From Acinetobacter sp. WCHA55 (lineage in GTDB: Bacteria; Pseudomonadota; Gammaproteobacteria; Pseudomonadales; Moraxellaceae), in NCBI RefSeq assembly GCF_002165305.2, contig NZ_CP032286.1, positions 3,038,001-3,102,000 of the forward strand: DNA of 64,000 nt, given 5' to 3'. Below the pieces are notes generated by a model that was not told where the DNA came from, did not search any database, and saw only the letters and a list, made by a program, of their open reading frames with translations. Positions 18,826 to 25,463 of this stretch are shown piece after piece; position 1 is the first letter of the stretch; every line of letters starts with the position of its first letter. A program made the position numbers and the translations under genes.

Positions 18826-19086
18826 ATGAAACTCAAAGTTTGTAATAAAAAGACTAAGCTCATGTTTCCTGAATACCGAGACATGATTCAACAGCTTAGA
18901 GAAGACAATCCACATTTTTCTAAAATGTTTGACGACCATGAAGCTCTCGATCAGGAAATTTGTTTACTCGAACAAGACCCTGTCAGGATTCATCGTGGAG
19001 AGATTGAGCCCCTCAAACGCAAAAAGTTGTTCATTAAAGATCAGCTTTATCGGATTTTAAAAGGAGCCCAGTTAAAAACCTCTTAA
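18826..19086 (+). CDS. YdcH/DUF465 family small protein
   Basis: The 86-residue product contains the YdcH/DUF465 pattern MFPEYRDMIQQLREDNPHFSKMFDDHEALDQEI, then IEPLKRKKLFIKDQLYRIL, a two-helix coiled-coil fold. Most family members begin at the MFPEYRD methionine, which here is residue 13 (18862). The upstream ATG at 18826 (MKLKVCNKKTKL) would add a basic 12-residue leader. Neither start has a strong Shine-Dalgarno. Function of the family is unknown. The gene is on its own between the cbpM terminator and the convergent corA-like gene. Confidence 0.8.
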   Translation: MKLKVCNKKTKLMFPEYRDMIQQLREDNPHFSKMFDDHEALDQEICLLEQDPVRIHRGEIEPLKRKKLFIKDQLYRILKGAQLKTS

Positions 19087-19192
19087 ATTAATCTCCCTGC
19101 GACGCCTACATATCCGAATAATAAATTGAACAAGGATAGCGTCAGCATGTAAAGAAATACCATAAAGCCCATTTGCTTTAGTGGTTTATGTA

Positions 19193-19227
19193 GAAAATCA
19201 CCAAATTATTTTAATTTGGTGATTTTC
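19193..19227. terminator. Perfect inverted repeat over the corA stop codon
   Basis: GAAAATCACCAAATT (19193-19207) and its exact reverse complement (19213-19227) form a 15-bp stem with a 5-nt loop. It overlaps the last codons and the stop codon of the minus-strand corA-like gene. No T-run follows on either strand apart from the TTTTC within the stem, so an attenuating or 3'-end-protecting hairpin is as likely as a true terminator. Confidence 0.5.
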
Positions 19228-20441
19228 TCTAAATCTTTAATCGTGCCCTTCACGGTTTGCTTGATTGGTTCATAATCGATAAACCAAAACAAATTCATAT
19301 GTTGATCTGCATGCTGCTGTGCCAACATATCAATGACACTTTTTTCGCCACGCCCAACCAAATGGCGTCGATAAAAATAATACAGTAAAATCAATGTCGT
19401 CATTAACATAATACCCAACATGATCCAAAATCCTGTTGGAGACTTCAGCCCCGGAATAAACTCAAAGTTCATACCATACACCCCTGTCAGTAAGGTCAGT
19501 GGTGCAAAAATCGCAGTAATAATGGCTAAAATCCGCATATTTTCATTGGTTTGATTGGCTATGGCAGAAAAATGTAGATCGATTGCTGCTTGAACTGCAT
19601 TTCTCAAGCGAATGGTATGCTTCTGAATTCGTTCAATATGACTGGTTAAATCATCGACACGTACCAGCATGATGTCTTGTTTTTCACTACGCTTTTTTCC
19701 TTTCAAGTGCGAATAATTATCGACAATTTCATCACGTAATTCTTGCAAAGTTTCGATTTGTTCTTCGCACAAATTTTCCACTTGTTGGAAAGCCATATTC
19801 TCCTGCAACAGTTGATGCCACTTGGTAAAACGGCGATGCCCTTGTAAAAGCTCTTGCTGCCAAAACTCTACTCGACGTGTCAGTGGCACACGTAAATCAA
19901 GATAACCATCTACCATGTTATTGAGTAGTCTCAAGGCCAAATCTAAAGGCGTTGCGGGTAATTTTCTTGGCTTATTATGTTCTTCAATCGGACGGCTCAA
20001 CACCGTTTCCATCCGCTGAATATAGCTTTCAACTTCTTTATTGCCCTGCTCTCTAACCGTAATCAAGACTTGCGGCGTGAGCATAAAGCTAATCGGGGTC
20101 GTCGCCAGACCAAAAACCCGTTCATGTTTTTCAGCCGCTTGAATATCAAGCTTGATTTGATCATCAGGTGTGATCAGCTTACGAAAGATCAGTAAGTCAT
20201 AATCTTCCAAAGTGTCAAAGGCACAAGGATGTTCTAAATTTAGAATGTCACGCAGATGATATTCATTCATCCACAGTCCCGTGGCCGCATAAATGTCCTG
20301 CTGCCAATGTTCTGCCCGATTAACCACATCATCACGGCTACACTCCACCCAAATAAACTCGGCTTCCTGCTCTGCAATTGGCTGTTTCTGCACATAGGTA
20401 TGCTGTGCGGTGGGATGTTGATAGAAATAATAGCTTTGCAT
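19206..20441 (-). CDS. CorA-family divalent metal transporter
   Basis: The 411-residue protein has the CorA layout: a large cytosolic N-terminal alpha/beta domain, a long helix (HIERIQKHTIRLRNAVQAAI region), and two C-terminal membrane helices. The signature YGMNFEF follows TM1 (MRILAIITAIFAPLTLLTGV), and TM2 is GFWIMLGIMLMTTLILLYYF. CorA channels carry Mg2+ (also Co2+ and Ni2+). ZntB relatives move Zn2+ and share the GMN motif, so the ion is not certain. Unusually, about 50 residues extend beyond TM2 (RRHLVGRGEKSVIDMLAQQH onward), where classic CorA proteins end soon after the helix. The gene is convergent with the YdcH gene and downstream of pnp. Confidence 0.85.
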   Translation of the reverse strand: MQSYYFYQHPTAQHTYVQKQPIAEQEAEFIWVECSRDDVVNRAEHWQQDIYAATGLWMNEYHLRDILNLEHPCAFDTLEDYDLLIFRKLITPDDQIKLDIQAAEKHERVFGLATTPISFMLTPQVLITVREQGNKEVESYIQRMETVLSRPIEEHNKPRKLPATPLDLALRLLNNMVDGYLDLRVPLTRRVEFWQQELLQGHRRFTKWHQLLQENMAFQQVENLCEEQIETLQELRDEIVDNYSHLKGKKRSEKQDIMLVRVDDLTSHIERIQKHTIRLRNAVQAAIDLHFSAIANQTNENMRILAIITAIFAPLTLLTGVYGMNFEFIPGLKSPTGFWIMLGIMLMTTLILLYYFYRRHLVGRGEKSVIDMLAQQHADQHMNLFWFIDYEPIKQTVKGTIKDLEKITKLK

Positions 20442-20483
20442 ATCTCATTTATTATTGTCTGTCTTAGCCAGCATGATGCCATA

Positions 20484-20537
20484 AAAAAAGCCCTGAGTAA
20501 GCCAAAGTTTACCTTGGCCAAGCTCAGGGCTTTTAAG
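20484..20537. terminator. Intrinsic terminator downstream of pnp
   Basis: AAAAGCCCTGAG and CTCAGGGCTTTT form a stem with an A/T-run on each side. On the minus strand it lies about 45 bp after the pnp stop codon and ends the rpsO-pnp transcription unit. Confidence 0.8.
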
Positions 20538-20543
20538 ACAACT

Positions 20544-20573
20544 CAATTCACATGGGAAACACCATGTGAATTG
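20544..20573. repeat. Perfect 12-bp hairpin immediately after pnp
   Basis: CAATTCACATGG (20544-20555) and CCATGTGAATTG (20562-20573) form a perfect stem with a 6-nt loop. It begins about 9 bp after the pnp stop on the minus strand and has no T-run of its own. A second hairpin with a T-run follows at 20484-20537. It may protect the 3' end of the mRNA. Confidence 0.6.
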
Positions 20574-20581
20574 GCAAGAGA

Positions 20582-22675
20582 TTAAACTTGTTCGATGTCT
20601 TTCATTGTCAATTTGATACGACCGCGGTTGTCTACATCCGCAACTTGTACCTTAATTTCTTGACCTTCTTTCAACACGTCTGCCACGTTTGCAATACGCT
20701 CGTTTGAGATTTGTGAAATATGAAGTAAGCCATCAGTACCTGGAAGAATGTTAACAAACGCACCGAATTCAACGATACGAATGACTTTACCAACGTAAAT
20801 TGTACCTGGCTCAATTTCAGCAGTCAGTGCTTGGATTTTTGCAACCGCAGCTGCCGCAGCAGCTTTCGTTTCACCAAATACACGAACGGTACCATTGTCT
20901 TCAATATCAATTGCAGCTTTGGTTTCTTCAGTAATAGCACGAATGGTCGCACCACCTTTACCAATCACATCACGAATCTTGTCTGGGTTGATGTTGATCA
21001 CTTGGAATGTCGGTGCATGCATTGAAATTTCAGGACGCGCACGTGAAATCACTTGGTTCATTTCGTTCAAGATATGCATACGGCCTGCATATGCTTGGTT
21101 CAATGCAGCTTCCATGATTTCTTCAGTGATACCTTCAATCTTGATATCCATTTGAAGTGCAGTAATACCGTTCGCAGAACCTGCAACTTTAAAGTCCATG
21201 TCACCTAAGTGATCTTCGTCACCTAAGATGTCAGAAAGAACTGCGAAACGCTCGCCTTCTTTCACTAGACCCATTGCAATACCTGCAACTGGCGCTTTCA
21301 ATGGAACACCTGCATCCATAAGTGATAATGAAGCACCACATACAGAAGCCATTGAAGATGAACCGTTTGATTCAGTAATATCCGATACGATACGAATCAC
21401 GTACGGGAAGCGGTCAGCCGCAGGAAGAACAGCTTGAACACCACGACGCGCCAAACGACCGTGACCAATTTCACGACGCTTAGGACCAGATTCACGACCA
21501 GTTTCACCGACAGAGTATGCAGGGAAGTTGTAGTGCAACATGAAGTTGTCAGTTTTCGTACCTGCAAGGGTATCAACCATCAACGCATCACGTGTATTAC
21601 CTAAAGTCGTGGTGACCAATGCCTGAGTTTCACCACGTGTGAACAATGCAGAACCGTGAGCACGATCTAACACGCCAACTTGGACGTCAATTGCACGTAC
21701 AGTTTTCGTGTCACGACCATCAATACGTGGCTTACCAGACAAGATGTTGTCACGTACTGTACGGTATTTTAAGTCTTCAAATAATTCGTCAACTTCAGCA
21801 GCAAGACCAGTTTCATCTTCTTCAGGAACAAACTGAGCAACAGCTTCAGCGTGAAGCGCATCTAATGCTGCATAACGGTCTTGCTTAACAGCAATTGTGT
21901 ATGCTTCAGAGATTTTCGCTTCGAATGCTTCTTTCAATTTACCAAGAAGTTCTTCGTTTTTAACTGGCGCAACCCAAGTAGATTCAACTGCGCCCGCAGC
22001 TGCTGCAAACTCTTTAATTGCTTGAATTGCAATTTGCATTTCGTCATGACCGAAAAGTACAGCGCCTAACATTTGGTCTTCAGAAAGTTCTTTCGCTTCA
22101 GATTCAACCATCAATACAGCAGCTTCAGTACCTGCAACCACAAGGTCAAGATCAGATTCTTTAAGCTGTTCTAAAGTTGGGTTAAGGATGTATTCACCGT
22201 TGATTAAACCAACACGTGCACCAGCGATTGGGCCTGCAAATGGAACACCAGCAATTGACATTGCAGCAGAAGCACCCAACATTGCAGCGATATCGCCTTC
22301 CATGGTTTTGTCAGAAGAAATAACAGTCGCTGTTACTTGGATTTCGTTGTAGAAACCTTCTGGGAACAATGGACGGATTGGACGGTCAATAAGACGTGAA
22401 ATTAAAGTTTCAGCTTCAGACTGACGACCTTCACGCTTTCCATAACCACCTGGGATACGACCTGCAGCATATTGTTTTTCTTGGTAGTTAACAGTCAATG
22501 GGAAGAAGTCTTGACCTGCTTTTGCTTTTGGTTGAGCAACGATTGCAACAAGAACCTGTACACCACCCATCGTGATCACTACAGTGTTTGCTTGACGAGC
22601 AACACGACCAGTTTCTAAAACAACCGTGTGTTGACCATATTGGAATTCTTTACGAATAATATTAAACATAGACAT
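20582..22675 (-). CDS. pnp: Polynucleotide phosphorylase
   Basis: PNPase is the 3'-5' phosphorolytic exoribonuclease of the RNA degradosome. The 697 residues are the usual length. Order of domains: first RNase PH core (residues 1-~140, [20 protein letters not shown]), alpha-helical linker, second RNase PH core ([15 protein letters not shown] to [17 protein letters not shown], catalytic region with [12 protein letters not shown]), KH domain ([17 protein letters not shown]), and S1 domain ([20 protein letters not shown]). It starts with [20 protein letters not shown]; the second Met (22669) is an alternative. It lies 267 bp downstream of rpsO on the same strand. Confidence 0.98.
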   Translation of the reverse strand: MSMFNIIRKEFQYGQHTVVLETGRVARQANTVVITMGGVQVLVAIVAQPKAKAGQDFFPLTVNYQEKQYAAGRIPGGYGKREGRQSEAETLISRLIDRPIRPLFPEGFYNEIQVTATVISSDKTMEGDIAAMLGASAAMSIAGVPFAGPIAGARVGLINGEYILNPTLEQLKESDLDLVVAGTEAAVLMVESEAKELSEDQMLGAVLFGHDEMQIAIQAIKEFAAAAGAVESTWVAPVKNEELLGKLKEAFEAKISEAYTIAVKQDRYAALDALHAEAVAQFVPEEDETGLAAEVDELFEDLKYRTVRDNILSGKPRIDGRDTKTVRAIDVQVGVLDRAHGSALFTRGETQALVTTTLGNTRDALMVDTLAGTKTDNFMLHYNFPAYSVGETGRESGPKRREIGHGRLARRGVQAVLPAADRFPYVIRIVSDITESNGSSSMASVCGASLSLMDAGVPLKAPVAGIAMGLVKEGERFAVLSDILGDEDHLGDMDFKVAGSANGITALQMDIKIEGITEEIMEAALNQAYAGRMHILNEMNQVISRARPEISMHAPTFQVININPDKIRDVIGKGGATIRAITEETKAAIDIEDNGTVRVFGETKAAAAAAVAKIQALTAEIEPGTIYVGKVIRIVEFGAFVNILPGTDGLLHISQISNERIANVADVLKEGQEIKVQVADVDNRGRIKLTMKDIEQV

Positions 22676-22861
22676 GTATTGTTTTTTCCTAGTTCTTTTG
22701 AACAGTTATTTATCTAGTGGAGACCCCTAAGGTTTGGCATTCACATTACTTTTTTCAAGTAACGGTGGAAATGACAAAGCTTAGAAGCCGACCTCACCAG
22801 AAATTAAAAACATGATTTTAAGACACAAAGAAGGAGCGAAACATTCGCCCCTTCCCCATTA

Positions 22862-22890
22862 CCTCGCGAAAGCGAGGTAGACTTTTTTTT
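22862..22890 (+). terminator. Hairpin with T-run in the rpsO-pnp gap, oriented to the plus strand
   Basis: CCTCGC-GAAA-GCGAGG is followed on the plus strand by TAGAC and eight Ts. On the minus strand, which carries rpsO-pnp, the T-run is an A-run placed downstream of the hairpin going toward rpsO, so the orientation favours termination of plus-strand (antisense) RNA. On the rpsO-pnp transcript it would still fold as a GC stem and could be a processing site. Confidence 0.55.
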
Positions 22891-22942
22891 CAGCGATAAA
22901 GCATTCAAGATGCGATAGCCCGAAAATAAAAGTTTAATCGAA

Positions 22943-23212
22943 TTAACGACGTAAACCTAAAGCAGCAATCAAGTCGCTGTAACGAGTAGCGTCTTTACCT
23001 TTAAGGTAGTCAAGAAGCTTACGACGTTGGTTAACCATACGGATTAAACCGCGACGGCTATGGTGGTCGTGTTTGTGCTCTTTGAAGTGACCTTGTAAGT
23101 CATTGATTTGAGCAGTTAAAAGAGCTACTTGAACCTCTGGTGAACCAGTGTCGTTTTCAGCGCGAGCAAATTTAGCAATGATCTCTGCGCGATCTGCGTT
23201 TGTTAAAGCCAT
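22943..23212 (-). CDS. rpsO: 30S ribosomal protein S15
   Basis: The 89-residue product has the full S15 signature, [20 protein letters not shown] and [20 protein letters not shown], ending LGLRR. S15 binds 16S rRNA in platform assembly and in E. coli represses its own mRNA through a leader pseudoknot. A GGAG Shine-Dalgarno and a strong promoter at 23310-23338 precede it. It is cotranscribed with pnp as in many Gammaproteobacteria. Confidence 0.99.
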   Translation of the reverse strand: MALTNADRAEIIAKFARAENDTGSPEVQVALLTAQINDLQGHFKEHKHDHHSRRGLIRMVNQRRKLLDYLKGKDATRYSDLIAALGLRR

Positions 23213-23309
23213 TCGATTTCTCCGAGATGCTTATAAGTTACATTTGATACAAATCAAATTGATTCTTCAAAACCAAGTTGACTGCCGTGCATCACTACAG
23301 CAAGGCATT

Positions 23310-23338
23310 ATTTTAAGGGATCTAGCGCTATATTGCAA
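23310..23338 (-). promoter_or_regulatory. Probable rpsO promoter
   Basis: On the minus strand TTGCAA (23338-23333) is followed by a 17-bp spacer and TAAAAT (23315-23310). The predicted start near 23303 leaves a leader of about 90 nt before the rpsO ATG, long enough for a regulatory fold. Sequence match only. Confidence 0.6.
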
Positions 23339-23463
23339 AAATGTTTTATGTTCGCAGTCAATTCAGCAACTGACGGCTTTGCACAAATCATGCACAATAA
23401 TGACAATTCTGATTTTCAATATCAGACTCAAATCTAATAAAAACGAAGAATAGAGAGAAATTT

Positions 23464-24762
23464 GTGAAAATTTTATCTGCCAATACCTGTTATATCCCCC
23501 ATGACCTTAACCACGTGATTCGTTCTAAGGATGAGGTCTCCGCTACCCTGGGTGGCATGAATGACGCACAAATTCAGAGTATTTGGGCCAGTGTAGAGGC
23601 CCTATATAAAACAGGAAACTACCCTTTCATCAGCCTCTGTTTACGTCGTCAGGGACAAATATTGTTAAATCGCAGCATTGGTTATGCGCAAGGCAACTCA
23701 CCCGATGGTTTAGCGCCAAATGCGAAAATTGGCACACCCGATACCCCAGTTTGCTTATTTTCCGCCTCTAAAATCGTTACAGCCATGCTGATTCATATGT
23801 TGGATGAACGCGGTGATCTGAATTTACTCGATCCAATTAGCCATTATATTCCCGAATATGGCGTAAACGGAAAACGTCGTGCCACCATTTTCCATTTGCT
23901 CGCTCATCGTGGTGGCATTCCGCGTATTGATAGCAAAGTCACACCTGAACTGTTGTTTAATGAAGATCAAATTTTAGAACGCCTTTATGCTGCACAACCC
24001 GTTTCAGCTTCGGGTACACATCTGGCGTATCACGCCGTGACGTCAGGTTATATTTTAGGGGAAATTATTAAGCGGGTCACAGGTCAAACGGCCCGCGAAT
24101 TTCTTGCTGAAAATGTCGAAAACCCCATGGGCTTAGATTATTTTAACTATGGTTTAAAACCCGAGTATCGAGCAGATGTCGCTTTAAACTATGCCACAGG
24201 TTTACATCCACGTTTAGGTACAGACCATTATCTCAATCGGGTACTGGGTGGTGGTTTACAGTTGGCGGTCGATGTAACCAATGATGCGCGCTTTATGGAC
24301 ACAATTTGCCCAGCGGGCAACATTTATACCAGTGCCGAACAAGCTGGACGTTTCTTTGAAATGCTCTTGAGTGGCGGCGAATACCAAGGCAAACAAATCA
24401 TGAGTGCTCAAACAGTATTTCGCTCGACATTGGCTACGTCAGGCGTCAGTTTAGATCGGACATTATTAGTCCCAATGCGTTATGCCTTAGGCCCAATGTT
24501 AGGGAGTAACCCTATTGGGTTATTTGGACCCATGACTGGGCAAGCCTTTGGACATCTCGGGTTTTCCAATATTCTCTGCTGGGCCGATCCAGAACGAGAT
24601 ATTAGTGTATCACTGTTAACCACAGGAAAATCCGTCGTTGGGACCCATTTACCCGCTTTAGCGAAAACACTTTATCAAATCTCAAAACATTGTCCCAAAA
24701 TCTTAAAGCACCAACGTCGCTCCTTATTTGCAACGGATCGCACCGAAACAGATTTAGTCTGA
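23464..24762 (+). CDS. Serine hydrolase, beta-lactamase/esterase (family S12-like)
   Basis: The 432-residue product belongs to the beta-lactamase-related serine hydrolases (class C-like carboxylesterases and D-alanyl peptidases). The SxxK nucleophile motif is SASK in VCLFSASKIVTAMLIHMLDE near residue 100. A tyrosine motif candidate is YHAVTSGYILGEII around 190. The C-terminal GHLGFSNILCWADPE block replaces the KTG-type motif with HxG. There is no signal peptide, so it is likely cytosolic; beta-lactam resistance should not be inferred. The start is GTG after AGAGAGAAATTT. It ends at a terminator shared with a converging minus-strand RNA. Confidence 0.82.
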   Translation: MKILSANTCYIPHDLNHVIRSKDEVSATLGGMNDAQIQSIWASVEALYKTGNYPFISLCLRRQGQILLNRSIGYAQGNSPDGLAPNAKIGTPDTPVCLFSASKIVTAMLIHMLDERGDLNLLDPISHYIPEYGVNGKRRATIFHLLAHRGGIPRIDSKVTPELLFNEDQILERLYAAQPVSASGTHLAYHAVTSGYILGEIIKRVTGQTAREFLAENVENPMGLDYFNYGLKPEYRADVALNYATGLHPRLGTDHYLNRVLGGGLQLAVDVTNDARFMDTICPAGNIYTSAEQAGRFFEMLLSGGEYQGKQIMSAQTVFRSTLATSGVSLDRTLLVPMRYALGPMLGSNPIGLFGPMTGQAFGHLGFSNILCWADPERDISVSLLTTGKSVVGTHLPALAKTLYQISKHCPKILKHQRRSLFATDRTETDLV

Positions 24763-24765
24763 GCA

Positions 24766-24799
24766 TAAAAAAAAGCCCAAGTAAACTTGGGCTTTTTTG
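24766..24799. terminator. Bidirectional intrinsic terminator
   Basis: AAAAGCCCAAG (24771-24781) and CTTGGGCTTTT (24786-24796) with a TAAA loop have A- and T-runs on both sides. It serves the serine hydrolase gene (plus) and the proposed small RNA at 24767-24863 (minus). Confidence 0.88.
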
Positions 24800-24863
24800 C
24801 GCTGTAGTTTTCTTTTGTTTTTGTTCTTGTTGTTTTGGTTATCATTATAATAATTGCGCTTTT
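24767..24863 (-). ncRNA. Candidate small RNA A (Hfq-type layout)
   Basis: Minus-strand unit with no open frame of note. Upstream is a palindrome (24875-24895) followed directly by a -10-like TACAAG (24875-24870). A second, perfect TATAAT at 24849-24844 is an alternative -10. The RNA body holds a small GCG stem, then a long A/C-rich unpaired tract of AAC and ACAA units (24800-24840), then a strong terminator hairpin with eight Us. An unpaired A/C-rich tract before a U-rich terminator is typical of Hfq-bound regulatory RNAs. Length would be about 70-97 nt depending on the start. I do not recognise a known RNA family. Confidence 0.45.
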
Positions 24864-24874
24864 CCGCGTCTTGT

Positions 24875-24895
24875 ATTAAACATTCCATGTTTAAT
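24875..24895 (-). promoter_or_regulatory. Palindromic promoter element A
   Basis: ATTAAACAT-TCC-ATGTTTAAT is a perfect 9-bp inverted repeat with a 3-nt centre. On the minus strand it abuts the -10-like hexamer of small RNA A. The 13-nt core AACATTCCRTGTT and its distance to the -10 are the same as in element B at 25336-25354. Confidence 0.5.
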
Positions 24896-24965
24896 TATTT
24901 ACATCCTTATGTGACACATTTTGCCACATTACACAGAGGAAAAAAGTCGTATTTCACGCATCTTC

Positions 24966-24985
24966 ATGTAAGCGATTGCTTACAT
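24966..24985. repeat. Perfect palindrome, operator-like
   Basis: ATGTAAGC-GATT-GCTTACAT has 8-bp arms and a 4-nt centre. It lies about 70 bp upstream of palindromic element A (minus-strand sense). No T-run follows, so a protein-binding site is more likely than a terminator. Confidence 0.4.
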
Positions 24986-25212
24986 AAAATTCTCATTTCC
25001 TCCATTATTGAAGCTAAAATTATTTTAAACACTTCATAGTAAAATTTTTAATCAAATAAAAAACAAAAACTTAAAAATATTTATACTTAATCTAAAGAAT
25101 CATAACCTGTGTAATCTTGTGACGGTATCTCTTCAAGATTCAATCTATGACTGTATTTTTTGCTTCGACGAATAAATGGTTATTTTTTGTCACATTATGA
25201 CAATTTATCAGA

Positions 25213-25253
25213 TATAAAAAAGCCTTGTAGTCTCTCCCAAAACTACAAGGCTT
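25213..25253 (-). terminator. Strong intrinsic terminator (minus strand)
   Basis: AAGCCTTGTAGT (25220-25231) and ACTACAAGGCTT (25242-25253) form a perfect 12-bp stem with a 10-nt loop. On the minus strand it is followed by a U-run (TTTTTTATA). It ends small RNA B and could also catch read-through from recD. Confidence 0.85.
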
Positions 25254-25323
25254 AGCGGCTGTAAGTTTCCTCTTTCACCTACTTCACTGTAAGTTCGCTG
25301 TCTACTGACGTTATTATTATCTT
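25213..25323 (-). ncRNA. Candidate small RNA B
   Basis: Minus-strand unit starting just downstream of a perfect TATAAT (25335-25330), itself abutting palindromic element B. The predicted RNA is about 110 nt and ends in the strong terminator at 25213-25253. The body contains two copies of AACTTACAG (minus sense; plus-strand CTGTAAGTT at 25259-25267 and 25287-25295), 28 nt apart, and purine-rich GAAAGAGGAAA between them. There is no open frame of note. I do not recognise a known RNA family. Alternatively the terminator only serves recD and the promoter match is chance. Confidence 0.45.
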
Positions 25324-25335
25324 TTTGCGATTATA

Positions 25336-25354
25336 CTCAACATTCCGTGTTGAG
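25336..25354 (-). promoter_or_regulatory. Palindromic promoter element B
   Basis: CTCAACA-TTCCG-TGTTGAG is a 7-bp inverted repeat that sits immediately upstream of TATAAT on the minus strand. It shares the AACATTCCRTGTT core and the spacing to the -10 with element A. No TTGACA-like -35 lies at 17 bp, which fits a promoter needing an activator or a repressor operator. Confidence 0.5.
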
Positions 25355-25463
25355 CTCTTTATGTGAAGCCATCTTCTCAAAATCCTCAGCAAAGCTCTAT
25401 GCGCAAATCGCCTGAATCCCTGTAAGCTATTTCGTACAAAACCCTTATTTGTTTATTAAAACT

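Larger units (their letters stand above)
24799..25463. other. Gene-free 660-bp region between serine hydrolase and recD
   Basis: No protein-coding frame in this stretch has a plausible start, codon pattern or recognisable product. It holds two candidate minus-strand small RNAs with related promoters, a perfect palindrome at 24966-24985, and a terminator at 25213-25253. The 25000-25200 part is very AT-rich and shows nothing else I can name. Confidence 0.7.

Noticed and set aside
23148..23453. Plus-strand open frame over the rpsO promoter and leader
   Set aside because: It covers rpsO coding sequence and its promoter on the other strand and has no protein-like composition.
23464..24762. Beta-lactam resistance gene
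   Set aside because: The protein shares the SxxK serine hydrolase fold but has no signal peptide and no KTG motif, and fits the esterase-like relatives better.
24690..25039. Short plus-strand open frames in the serine hydrolase-recD gap
   Set aside because: They run through a terminator and T-rich DNA, lack Shine-Dalgarno sites and have cysteine/phenylalanine-rich noise composition.
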